Part shown: in pieces, positions 34,389 to 42,234 of the stretch
How positions within the stretch are numbered: position 1 is the first letter of the stretch
How the letters are laid out: the number at the start of each line of letters is the position of its first letter
Assembly (NCBI GenBank): GCA_020635725.1
Contig: JACJZF010000004.1
Coordinates: 1 to 64,000, forward strand
Direction of reading: 5' to 3'
Length of the DNA stretch: 64,000 nucleotides
Source of the DNA: Flavobacteriales bacterium
GTDB taxonomy: Bacteria; Bacteroidota; Bacteroidia; Flavobacteriales_F; PHOS-HE28
Program-made: the position numbers and the translations under genes
Notes under the pieces: model-generated
The model's input: the letters and a program-made list of their open reading frames with translations, nothing else
Told to the model about the DNA's origin: nothing
Database searches by the model: none

Positions 34389-37212
34389 GCGATTCCGAAG
34401 GTGGTGGGCTTTACTTGCCTCATGGCTGTTCTTGTGTTTTTCCGCTTGCTCGGATCACTATAAGGAGCTGCCAACCGGTGAGAGCGAACAACGCGCGGAC
34501 CTGATCAAGCGCACAGGGATTGCTGCAGGACCTGCCGTGAACGCCGATTCATTGTTCAGCTCGGCGCGGGACCTGAAGGAGTCGGGAAGGGACGCGCTCG
34601 GTGCAGTTAAGAGCGCTGAACGTGCGGCTGAGGCATATCTGAGCTCCGACCTTCCACAATTGCTCGTGGCGTTGAAGTGCCATGCCCAGATCTGTGCCTG
34701 GACCAAGTTGACCCCGTATGCCTCTCATGGGCTTCGTTCGGCATTGGTCATCGATTCAGTGCTGACGAGCACCGAGCTGAACATGTCCGATACGGATGCG
34801 AGCTTCATACGGAGGAATGCAGCCGCGCTGTTGATCGAGCACGCTGAGAGGGATAGGGCGGCGCCTCATGCTTTGGCGGCGATGGAGCACGCTCGCCGAA
34901 CAGGTGACACGGAGGCTATTGATCAAGCACTTGAGATGCTGTCCTTCCTATACAAGGAGACAGGTGATTACGCTAAAGCACTTGAACTGTCTTCCGAATT
35001 TGTGGAATCGACCAAGCTAAGGCTGAGTGGAGGAAATCTGATGGGTATTGAGGGCAACGAGAGACTTTCGGATGGCTATACGATTATGGCTGAATGCTTT
35101 CAATTCCTGGGAGACTTCAGGCAGGCGATCAACCACGGCCGCTCCGCGCTTGCACATGAAAGGAAGGCCAGGAACAGCCCCATGCGGATCAACGGTGTAA
35201 CTGTGAATCTGGCCAATGCCTGCTTGTACTATGGGTACCTGAGTGGGACCCCGGAGGTATTGGACTCCTGCATCGTGTTCAGTGACGAGGCGATCCGCGT
35301 GCTGGAAGTCAACGGCATCCAACGGCCCGACCTCCGATGCCGCGCAGCCATGTGGAAGGTCTTGGCACTGCAGATTCAAGGGCACTATGAAGAAGCGCGC
35401 TTGGCCTGTAGAGCCTGTCCAAGAGACTGGCTGGCACAGGATGTGACCGGGTCCGAGATCAATTGGGATTCGCCGGAGGCGCCGACCATGGAGGAGTTGG
35501 ACGGATGGTCCTGTGCAGTGGATAACTTCTTCATGGAGGCAGGGGATAGTTCGATGGTCGGTCAATCCATCCGTATGCATGAGCACCTGCTGCAGGGATT
35601 TCATCATCTTCGACATGATATTGACCCGGGATCGATGTCGCGAGACATGGTCTCGGCACTCAAGCACAACAGTCGGTATCTGCACTTCTTATGGCGCAGT
35701 GGACGGTACGACTGGAATGAACTGGCAGGTTTGTTCGAGCTACGGCGGGCCGACCAGCTCCGCACTTGGTTGGCCTCGTTGGCGAACGATGGACCGCCGG
35801 GGGCGGCCAGGTCCGGCTACTTTGAGCTCTTGGGGAAACGCGATTTGCTGCTCCGGTCGCCTCAGGATGAAAGGGTCGGAAAGGAATTGGCCATGGTCTC
35901 CGCCGCTCTGGACTCTGTCCGCCGGGTCTCTGGAATAGGACCGGCGGGAGACCTCATCGGGTTGCGGCACACGCTGCCTCATGCGTTGGCTGCGATCGAT
36001 GATAGCACCTTGATCATGAACTACGCCTGGTCGGATGATGAGAATGGGAAGAGGCTGTTCATCCTTTCATTGTCCCGCGATGAGCGCCAGTTCGAGAGGA
36101 GGGAGAACACGTCATGGCTGGAAGATGCATTGCATGGTTTCAGCCGCGCTGCCGTGAGGTCCGGGACCGGATCGATCGACAGTCTGGCGAAGCTCTTGGG
36201 AGATAGTCTGCTGCCTTCGAGCTTCGATCCATACCGCCACAAGAACATCATAGTGATACCGGATGGTCCATTGACGCAGGTTCCGTTCGAGCTCCTATCG
36301 GCCGTGCGGGGATCAACGCGTGAAGCACTGATCGATCTTGCCCAGGTCCGCTATGAGCATGGGCTGGGCTTTCTCTCCTTGGGGAATACGAGACCCGGAA
36401 CGACGGGGCTCCTAGCGTGCGCGCCCGCATTCGATGGTGCCGAGAATGGGACAGTGCTTCCACTGTCGGTAGGCGCATCATCAGGCCTGCTCCGGAATGG
36501 TCTGGCGCCGCTCACGGCCAACAAGGCCGAGGCTGAGGAACTGGTTGTCAGGCACGGCGCTCACGGGTTGATTGGTCCGATGGCTTCCGAGGCGAATGTG
36601 CGATTGGAGATGGACGGGTACAGTGTAATTCACTTCGCTTCTCACGCCGTCTGTTCCGATTCGATTCCGGAGCTGAGTGGAATACTCCTGGCTGGAGCGA
36701 AGGCGGTCCTGAAGGATACGGTATCATCAAACCGTGGATCGGCGTACTCGACGAGCGCTGACAACATCCTTCACGCTCATGAGATCCCTGCCTTGAAGCT
36801 GACTGCGGACATGGTCGTATTGAGCGCATGTGTGACCGGGGTGGGGCAAGAGCGTTTGGGCGAAGGCCCGTTGAGCCTGGCGCGTAGTTTTCGTCTAGCT
36901 GGCGTCCCGAACGTCATCTCCTCCCTCTGGAAAGTCGACGACCTCGCCACTAAGGAGATCATGGTGAAATTCTACGAGTTCCTGGCCGAGGGCATGGGCA
37001 AGGCCGATGCATTGGCCGAGGCCAAGCGGTGGTATCGCAGGACCTATCCCAACGAACCACCAAGCAAGTGGGCCGCCTTCATTTTGATAGGGGACAATGA
37101 GCCGGTACACCTGAAGAAGCGCAGCCCCGTGAAGCCTTGGATGGTGGGAGGTGCGATCGCTGCTGCTGCTGCCGTGGTGCTCGCTAGGCGACGGCGCAGA
37201 ATGTCGGCCTAA
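34366..37212 (+). CDS. CHAT-domain caspase-like protease lipoprotein with helical repeats
   Basis: A 948-residue protein. The N-terminus carries a lipoprotein signal (ALLASWLFLCFSAC, Cys near residue 28). Residues of about 50-480 are helical, TPR-like repeats. The CHAT domain (about 620-910) has the catalytic dyad His760 in HFASHAVC and Cys822 in LSACVTG, followed by LARSFRLAGVPNVISSLWKVDD. A C-terminal membrane span (about 925-943) ends in an RRRRR tail. CHAT proteases cut partner proteins after activation through their TPR part, but both ends here suggest attachment to membranes. It is convergent with an ECF sigma/anti-sigma pair. Targets unknown. Confidence 0.9.
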   Translation: MAGLSKSKRFRRWWALLASWLFLCFSACSDHYKELPTGESEQRADLIKRTGIAAGPAVNADSLFSSARDLKESGRDALGAVKSAERAAEAYLSSDLPQLLVALKCHAQICAWTKLTPYASHGLRSALVIDSVLTSTELNMSDTDASFIRRNAAALLIEHAERDRAAPHALAAMEHARRTGDTEAIDQALEMLSFLYKETGDYAKALELSSEFVESTKLRLSGGNLMGIEGNERLSDGYTIMAECFQFLGDFRQAINHGRSALAHERKARNSPMRINGVTVNLANACLYYGYLSGTPEVLDSCIVFSDEAIRVLEVNGIQRPDLRCRAAMWKVLALQIQGHYEEARLACRACPRDWLAQDVTGSEINWDSPEAPTMEELDGWSCAVDNFFMEAGDSSMVGQSIRMHEHLLQGFHHLRHDIDPGSMSRDMVSALKHNSRYLHFLWRSGRYDWNELAGLFELRRADQLRTWLASLANDGPPGAARSGYFELLGKRDLLLRSPQDERVGKELAMVSAALDSVRRVSGIGPAGDLIGLRHTLPHALAAIDDSTLIMNYAWSDDENGKRLFILSLSRDERQFERRENTSWLEDALHGFSRAAVRSGTGSIDSLAKLLGDSLLPSSFDPYRHKNIIVIPDGPLTQVPFELLSAVRGSTREALIDLAQVRYEHGLGFLSLGNTRPGTTGLLACAPAFDGAENGTVLPLSVGASSGLLRNGLAPLTANKAEAEELVVRHGAHGLIGPMASEANVRLEMDGYSVIHFASHAVCSDSIPELSGILLAGAKAVLKDTVSSNRGSAYSTSADNILHAHEIPALKLTADMVVLSACVTGVGQERLGEGPLSLARSFRLAGVPNVISSLWKVDDLATKEIMVKFYEFLAEGMGKADALAEAKRWYRRTYPNEPPSKWAAFILIGDNEPVHLKKRSPVKPWMVGGAIAAAAAVVLARRRRRMSA

Positions 37213-37217
37213 GCGCC

Positions 37218-37886
37218 TTAGAGTTCCTCGAGGAGTGCCTTTGCCTTGGGAGAGACGGCACAACCGGCCTGCCCTGCGAATTCGAGATCGAGCTTGGCGG
37301 AGGTGCGGTCGCCGCTCAGGAGCCGGGCCGCCCCAAGCAACCAGCGGCGTTCAGCTTCGGGACAACCGGTCGCTTCCAGGTTTGCGAGGAAAGCCACCGC
37401 ATCACCCGGCTTGCCTTCCAGAACAAGCTCTCGGGCCCGTGTCATCGCTATGTTGAACGCATCGGCAGAGCCATCACCGCGCACCTGCCAGGTGTAGCCT
37501 TCCACTTGCGCCAGTGCCATCCGATCCGCGTTGCCGGAGAAGCGCATGATGAGCCCACCTACCCCCAGGAGCACCGCCACGCTTGCCGCCGCCGCCCACC
37601 ATTTCCAGCGTCCTCGATCGACGCCGATCACAGGCGGCTCCGAAGTCCCTCCATCGCTGGCATCTCGCTCCTGCTGCCCGGACACCTGTTGGACCAGATC
37701 GCGGAAGCGTAGTTCCAGGCTGCGTTGCAACGTGGCGCGCAGGGTGCGCTCAGCCTCCAAATCGATCCGCAGTCCGGGATCGTGGGCCAGTTCCGCTTCA
37801 AAGGCGCGCAGGGCCTCCCCGCCGAGGGTTCCGTCCACGTACGCCTCGATGCGCTCCTGTCGGTCAATGTCATTCGGTTCCTCCAT
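37218..37886 (-). CDS. Membrane protein, probable anti-sigma factor
   Basis: A 222-residue protein starting at the ATG that reads MEEPNDIDRQER; a TTG 12 bp upstream is less likely. Residues 1-70 form an acidic cytoplasmic helix bundle with IEAYVDGTL and FEAELAHDPGLR, typical of anti-sigma N-termini in Bacteroidota. One membrane span follows (about 96-113), then an extracytoplasmic helical part resembling a TPR fold (ARELVLEGKPGDAVAFLANL). The gene overlaps the sigma gene by 17 bp. It should sequester that sigma factor until an envelope signal arrives. Confidence 0.8.
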   Translation of the reverse strand: MEEPNDIDRQERIEAYVDGTLGGEALRAFEAELAHDPGLRIDLEAERTLRATLQRSLELRFRDLVQQVSGQQERDASDGGTSEPPVIGVDRGRWKWWAAAASVAVLLGVGGLIMRFSGNADRMALAQVEGYTWQVRGDGSADAFNIAMTRARELVLEGKPGDAVAFLANLEATGCPEAERRWLLGAARLLSGDRTSAKLDLEFAGQAGCAVSPKAKALLEEL

Positions 37887-38481
37887 CGTTCGGGTCAAGG
37901 GCTTCCTGCTTGTAAAGTTCGATCCATTTCGCCTTGCAGCGGTGGCGTTTCACCTTCACCGAGCCGAGGTTGGTCATGGCAAGTTCGTGCATGATCTCCT
38001 GTTCAGGCCGGTCATCCAGATCGGCCTGGAAGAGCTTCTGGCACTCCGGGCTGAGCTTTTTGAAAGCCCGCCAGGCCCGCTGCATATCGGCCGAAACCAG
38101 CTTTTGCTCCTCCACGGTAGTGATGATGTCCTCGGGTGTGACCGGGTCTGTGGGTTCATTCCCCAAGCCCCCCTCGCGGTTATCACTCACTTTACCCTTT
38201 CGTCGTCTCAGCTCCTTCAGCCAGAGGTGGCGCCCCACGCTGTTGCACCAGGTGCTGAGCGGCACGCCCACCTGTAGCCGGTAGCTGCCCTTGCCGAGCG
38301 CCTCCCACAGCAACACGATGGTCTCGTTGGCCATCATCACGCCCTCCTCATGCGTGCCGCTGTTCTGCTTCACATAGTGGACGAGCGCAGGTTTGATCTG
38401 CTTCAGGAGTGCATCCACGGCGCGGCTTTGGAGCAGTTGGTTACTACTCCGTACGGCTTCGATGATCTCCGGGTCGGTCAT
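37870..38481 (-). CDS. ECF-like sigma factor
   Basis: A 203-residue sigma-70 family protein, more diverged than the others in the window. Region 2 is seen as MMANETIVLLWEAL and LSTWCNSVGRHLWLKELRRRKG. Region 4 is seen as AFKKLSPECQKLFQADLDDRPEQEIMHE and GSVKVKRHRCKAKW. Bacteroidota carry many such factors paired with a membrane anti-sigma protein and often located beside CHAT/TPR protein genes. The downstream gene overlaps it by 17 bp and is its likely inhibitor. Confidence 0.85.
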   Translation of the reverse strand: MTDPEIIEAVRSSNQLLQSRAVDALLKQIKPALVHYVKQNSGTHEEGVMMANETIVLLWEALGKGSYRLQVGVPLSTWCNSVGRHLWLKELRRRKGKVSDNREGGLGNEPTDPVTPEDIITTVEEQKLVSADMQRAWRAFKKLSPECQKLFQADLDDRPEQEIMHELAMTNLGSVKVKRHRCKAKWIELYKQEALDPNDGGTE

Positions 38482-38610
38482 GCAGGGAAGGCGTCGCCAA
38501 AATAGCCAGCGATCGATAACCTCCTTCGTGCTTCCGGAATATACCTATGAACCCGGATGGTCCGGGGGAGGGCGGAGGCCGAAAAGCCCGGAGAGAGTAG
38601 GCTGCACAAA

Positions 38611-39102
38611 ATGTTCAGTACAATGAAGTTCTTGAGGATAATAGTAATCGCGGCCTTCGGGCTTGGACTACAGCCAGTCGCGAGAGCGGTGGCATTCAAG
38701 GCGAAGAACGACGCAAGCTTCTCTATCCGGGTTCGAGTATCCGATTGCGGATCATGGCGTCCTTGGGTCACATTCAACCCAGGCGACTGGGGCAATTTCG
38801 CCGAAAGAGTCGAGCGCGCTCATCATAGCGTTCAGTTAGAGGTCTGGACGACTTCGGGATGGAATCCTGTCTATAGTGGAGCGCATGGATCGTTCATGTT
38901 TACACGTGTACTACAGGTAATGGATGGTCCCAATGGTGATCCACTCCTAGCATGGTGGGATGAACCACCAGGATGCCGCGGAATGCCGCCACATCCTTCT
39001 ATTGGCGGTAAAACCTGCTTGAAGGAATCAGGCGGTTGGTACTGGCAGAAACTATACAGTTTCGCGCGCCGAGCGGGGCAGGCGTACGCTGCCGGACAGT
39101 AA
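38611..39102 (+). CDS. Secreted hypothetical protein
   Basis: A 163-residue protein with a signal peptide (MKFLRIIVIAAFGLGLQPVARA after an optional MFST). The mature part is aromatic-rich with several Trp residues (GSWRPWVTFNPGDWGNF, ESGGWYWQKLY) and four cysteines that may form disulfides. No family was recognised. ATGs at 38611 and 38623 are both plausible starts. The gene stands alone between an ECF sigma gene and a run of strong hairpins, and its base composition is lower in GC than the lipid A genes downstream, so it may be a recent arrival. Confidence 0.6.
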   Translation: MFSTMKFLRIIVIAAFGLGLQPVARAVAFKAKNDASFSIRVRVSDCGSWRPWVTFNPGDWGNFAERVERAHHSVQLEVWTTSGWNPVYSGAHGSFMFTRVLQVMDGPNGDPLLAWWDEPPGCRGMPPHPSIGGKTCLKESGGWYWQKLYSFARRAGQAYAAGQ

Positions 39103-39112
39103 GGAAAGGCTT

Positions 39113-39156
39113 GCGACATAGATGGGTTCACCGGGAGGCGTACCCATCTATGTCGC
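39113..39156 (+). terminator. Strong hairpin after the orphan secreted protein gene
   Basis: GCGACATAGATGGGT pairs perfectly with ACCCATCTATGTCGC (15 bp) around a 14-nt loop, 10 bp past the stop at 39102. Probable terminator, although the perfect long stem without a T tract also fits a small mobile or REP-like element. Confidence 0.55.
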
Positions 39157-39196
39157 GACATTCAGATGGTCGCGAATTGCTGCGGTCTTTATACCT

Positions 39197-39229
39197 GCGT
39201 AGGGTCTGTCGTATTCGACGACCCTACGC
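39197..39229. repeat. Second perfect inverted repeat
   Basis: GCGTAGGGTC and GACCCTACGC (10 bp) enclose a further GTCG/CGAC pairing with a small loop. It lies 40 bp after the first hairpin. A weaker AGCAAA/TTTGCT hairpin follows near 39280. The remaining bases up to 39308 hold no recognised gene. Confidence 0.5.
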
Positions 39230-39308
39230 GATTGCTAGCAGTTACGCCTACGTGCAGCAGAAGGGAATGGCAACAGATAGCAAACACAGTCTTTGCTGCC
39301 GTTAGAAC

Positions 39309-39710
39309 TCAGCCGTGTATCTCCTTCATCCGCTCCGCGATGTGATCGAAGAGGTTCTTCAGCGGCTTCTCCACCATCATCTTGATGAAGGGATTGAGGT
39401 CCGCGTTGAACTCCTGCCAGGCCGTGGTGACGCCGCCCTGCTCATCGAGGCGCACATCCAGGGTGAAAGGGAAGGGGCTGCGGTCGGTGGCCTTCAGGCG
39501 AAGGTGGTCCGGACCGTCGCTGCCGGCGACTTCAAGCCCGATGGTGGCCGCGCCTTGCACCTTGAATGAGCAGCTCTTGCCGTCGCTCTGCCAGTCGCTG
39601 ATGCGGCCCTCAGGCAGCAGCTGCTTGAAGTTGTTCATGTCCTCCAGGAAGACGAGCAGCTCCGATGCGGGCTTGTTGATCTCCACCTTCTTGCTTTCGA
39701 TACGGGTCAT
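39309..39710 (-). CDS. SRPBCC/START-like small-ligand-binding protein
   Basis: A 133-residue protein beginning MTRIESKKVEINKPASELL, then the FLEDMNNFKQLLPEG helix, a string of beta-strands (CSFKVQGAATIGLEV, FTLDVRLDEQGG) and the C-terminal amphipathic helix MMVEKPLKNLFDHIAERM. This matches the helix-grip fold of the SRPBCC superfamily. In Bacteroidota such genes often accompany pyrE and Nudix genes; here a Nudix gene is divergent next to it. Ligand unknown. The frame continues upstream, but a promoter-like box at 39733 and family similarity support 39710. Confidence 0.8.
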   Translation of the reverse strand: MTRIESKKVEINKPASELLVFLEDMNNFKQLLPEGRISDWQSDGKSCSFKVQGAATIGLEVAGSDGPDHLRLKATDRSPFPFTLDVRLDEQGGVTTAWQEFNADLNPFIKMMVEKPLKNLFDHIAERMKEIHG

Positions 39711-39732
39711 GCGCGGGCCGATTGGTGCGGCG

Positions 39733-39740
39733 CGAAGGTA
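39733..39740 (-). promoter_or_regulatory. TACCTTCG promoter-like box
   Basis: Minus-strand TACCTTCG, 22 bp before the SRPBCC gene start. Confidence 0.35.
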
Positions 39741-39803
39741 CTTGCGGGCACGTTGGAGGTTGTGCGACGATCGTAGTAGGTTGGCCATCCGAATACACGA
39801 CAC

Positions 39804-40235
39804 ATGCTTACCCTGCGCGCCTACGGTCTCCTGCTGCACGATGGCGCGGTGCTCGTAGCCGATGAGTTGATCAAGGGACAGCGCATCACCAAATTCCCCG
39901 GCGGCGGACTCGAGTACGGCGAAGGGTTGAAGGATTGCCTGATCCGTGAGGTGCGTGAGGAGATCGGTGTTGAGGCATTGGACGTGCAGCACTTCTACAC
40001 CACCGATTTCTTCCAGCAGAGCGCGTTTCATAGCGCACCGATGCAGGTGGTGAGCGTGTATTTCACGTTCACGGTACGTGATCATGCAGCGATCCCGGTT
40101 GTCTCGGAACCTTTCACGGGCATCAACGGTCCGGTTGACCAGGAGGTGTTCCGCTGGCTTGATCTGGCCACATCGCGCGAGGCTGACCTATCGCTTCCGA
40201 TCGATAAGCACGTGTGGCGGATGCTGAAGGCCTAA
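39804..40235 (+). CDS. Nudix hydrolase
   Basis: A 143-residue Nudix protein with an intact Nudix box: GGLEYGEGLKDCLIREVREE followed by IGV, carrying the expected REVREE catalytic glutamates. It hydrolyses a nucleoside diphosphate linked to another moiety; the substrate class cannot be read. Its end overlaps the end of the convergent conserved hypothetical gene by 4 bp. Confidence 0.9.
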   Translation: MLTLRAYGLLLHDGAVLVADELIKGQRITKFPGGGLEYGEGLKDCLIREVREEIGVEALDVQHFYTTDFFQQSAFHSAPMQVVSVYFTFTVRDHAAIPVVSEPFTGINGPVDQEVFRWLDLATSREADLSLPIDKHVWRMLKA

Positions 40236-40807
40236 GCGCCCAGACGACGCATCACAAGGCCTTCCACCTTCTCCAGGAGGGCTTCGGGCTCCCAGGTGCG
40301 CCACTCCATCGCATTCAGCTGACCGCCGAGCAGGAAGTACTGATCGATGTTCGCTGATTGCAGGTCCTGCAGCACATGCGGGCGGAAGTTGAGCAACGCG
40401 ATCCAGCCGCCGGCGTCGCTCACCTCTTCGTACCACTCACTGTAGTACTCCTCATCGCTGCTGTGGAAGTTGAGCACGTTCTCGCCGATGAGCACGAATT
40501 TGCTGATGCCCTGTGCCATCAGGTGCTCGATGATGTTCCGCTTCAGGATCATCACGTCGTTGTGCAGCAGGTCGTTCCACTCGCCGATGAGCTCGATGAT
40601 GGCTCCGCCTTCGTCATAATCGGCGAAGAGCAGCTTCAGATAAAGGGTGCTGCTGCCCATGCCGTCCCATTGCGGATGGATCAGGTGGTCGTACACCGCG
40701 TTGGTGAAATGGAACTCGCTGTGCTCCTCGCCGAAGAAGGGCGAGCGCTCATCCTCCTCGGCCACGTACTTGTGCCGCCAGTTCCAGAAGGGCTCGAAGT
40801 CGTGCAT
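40232..40807 (-). CDS. Conserved hypothetical protein at the end of the lipid A gene run
   Basis: A 191-residue acidic, Trp-rich soluble protein without signal peptide or membrane span (MHDFEPFWNWRHKYVAEEDE; SSDEEYYSEWYEEVSDAGGW). No catalytic motif is visible. It lies 11 bp downstream of the ABC ATPase gene, the last member of a run of seven minus-strand genes with small gaps, so it is probably co-expressed with lpxA and the ATPase. Function unknown. Confidence 0.75.
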   Translation of the reverse strand: MHDFEPFWNWRHKYVAEEDERSPFFGEEHSEFHFTNAVYDHLIHPQWDGMGSSTLYLKLLFADYDEGGAIIELIGEWNDLLHNDVMILKRNIIEHLMAQGISKFVLIGENVLNFHSSDEEYYSEWYEEVSDAGGWIALLNFRPHVLQDLQSANIDQYFLLGGQLNAMEWRTWEPEALLEKVEGLVMRRLGA

Positions 40808-40818
40808 CGCTTCCGCGC

Positions 40819-41445
40819 TCAGGCCTTGAAATCGGCCATCTCAATCGCGCGGGTACAAAGGTCGTATTCGGAGGCCTGCCTGTTGCTAGCCACGACCAGG
40901 GTACGACCGTCCAGATTCTCCGCGAGCAGCTTGCGGAACCATTCCACGGCATCGGCATCGAGGTTGCTCGCGGGCTCATCGAGCAGCAGGAGCGAGGTGT
41001 CGCTCAGGATGGCGAGCGCGAGCTTGAGGCGCTGTTTCATGCCACTGCTGAAGTGGAGCACCGGTTTCTCCAACGCATGGTCGAGGTAGGCGATGCGTGC
41101 CAGGTCAGCGCTTGTGACGCCCGGCTTGAAGGGCTTGAAGCGGGCGTGGAAGTCGATAGCCTGCGCTAGCGAGAGGTCCTCGTAGAGCCCTAGGTAAGGA
41201 GCTGCGATCGACACGTGCTTGTAAACCATGTCGTACGGGACCATCGCGTCGTTGAGCGAATGAGTCACCGTTCCATCGGTGGGAACCAATGCTCCGGCGA
41301 TGACTTGGAGCAAGGTGCTCTTGCCACTGCCATTTGGCCCAAGGATCGCGGTGCGGCTCCCGCTGGCGAGTTTCAGTTCCACGCCGCGGAAGACGGTCTC
41401 GAGCCCGAAGCGTTTCCCGATACCTGCAAGCGTGACTTCCATCAT
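40819..41445 (-). CDS. ABC transporter ATP-binding protein
   Basis: A 208-residue stand-alone ATPase: Walker A LGPNGSGKST, signature FSSGMKQRLKLALA, Walker B LLLLDEPASNLD and a shortened C-terminal part. No permease gene is adjacent, so its membrane partner is encoded elsewhere or it has a non-transport role. It starts 7 bp after lpxA; two ATG codons in tandem (41445, 41442) are possible starts. Confidence 0.9.
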   Translation of the reverse strand: MMEVTLAGIGKRFGLETVFRGVELKLASGSRTAILGPNGSGKSTLLQVIAGALVPTDGTVTHSLNDAMVPYDMVYKHVSIAAPYLGLYEDLSLAQAIDFHARFKPFKPGVTSADLARIAYLDHALEKPVLHFSSGMKQRLKLALAILSDTSLLLLDEPASNLDADAVEWFRKLLAENLDGRTLVVASNRQASEYDLCTRAIEMADFKA

Positions 41446-41451
41446 CGACGG

Positions 41452-42234
41452 CTACTCCGCCAACCCGCGCATGATCCCTTTCGGGCTGTTGCGGATGAAG
41501 TCGAGAATGAGCCCGCGCTCGGGGCTGCGGGGGAGAAGCTGCTCCACGTTCTGCACGCCGCGCTCCACGTTGGTGTTGCGTACGAAGATCTCGCGGTAGA
41601 TGTCCTCGATGCGGGCGATCTGCGCGTCGTCATAGCCGCGACGGCGCAGGCCGATGACGTTAACGCCCACGTAGCTCAGCGGCTCGCGCGCGGCTTTCAC
41701 GAAGGGCGGCACGTTCTTGCGCACGAGCGAGGCGCCGGCGATGAAGCTGTGCGCGCCGATGTGTATGAATTGCTGCACCGCCACGTTGCCTTCCAGGATC
41801 GCCCAGTCGTCGATGGTGACATGCCCGGCGAGGTTCACGCTGTTGGCGATCACGATGTTGCTGCCCAGGATGCAATCATGCGCCAGGTGCACGTAGGCCA
41901 TCAGCAGGCAATTGCTGCCCACCGCGGTCTTCAGGCGGTCGGCTGTGCCGCGATTGATGGTGACGCACTCCCGGATGGTGGTGCCGTCGCCCACTTCGGC
42001 CGTGGTGTACTCGCCGGCGAACTTCAGGTCCTGCGGCACCGCGCCGATCACCGCGCCCGGGTATATCCGGCATCGGCTGCCGATGCGCGCGCCGTCGAAG
42101 AGTACGGCGTTCGGTCCGATCCACGTGCCCTCGCCGACCTCCACATCGGCATGGATGGTGGCGAAGGATTCGATGATCACGTCCTTCCCGATGCGCGCGT
42201 CGGGGTGCACGTAGGCGAGTTTCGAGATGCTCAT
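41452..42234 (-). CDS. lpxA: UDP-N-acetylglucosamine O-acyltransferase
   Basis: A 260-residue left-handed beta-helix acyltransferase with many hexapeptide repeats (AYVHPDARIGKDVII, GTWIGPNAVLFDGARIG). The catalytic His region is in NCLLMAYVHLAHDC, and the C-terminal helical domain contains GVNVIGLRRRGY. It catalyses the first step of lipid A synthesis, attaching 3-hydroxyacyl to UDP-GlcNAc in the cytoplasm. Its ATG overlaps the stop of lpxC-fabZ by 4 bp. Confidence 0.95.
   Translation of the reverse strand: MSISKLAYVHPDARIGKDVIIESFATIHADVEVGEGTWIGPNAVLFDGARIGSRCRIYPGAVIGAVPQDLKFAGEYTTAEVGDGTTIRECVTINRGTADRLKTAVGSNCLLMAYVHLAHDCILGSNIVIANSVNLAGHVTIDDWAILEGNVAVQQFIHIGAHSFIAGASLVRKNVPPFVKAAREPLSYVGVNVIGLRRRGYDDAQIARIEDIYREIFVRNTNVERGVQNVEQLLPRSPERGLILDFIRNSPKGIMRGLAE

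Noticed and set aside
39113..39229. Integron attC site after the orphan gene
   Set aside because: The hairpins do not carry the RYYYAAC/GTTRRRY core sites and no integrase is seen.
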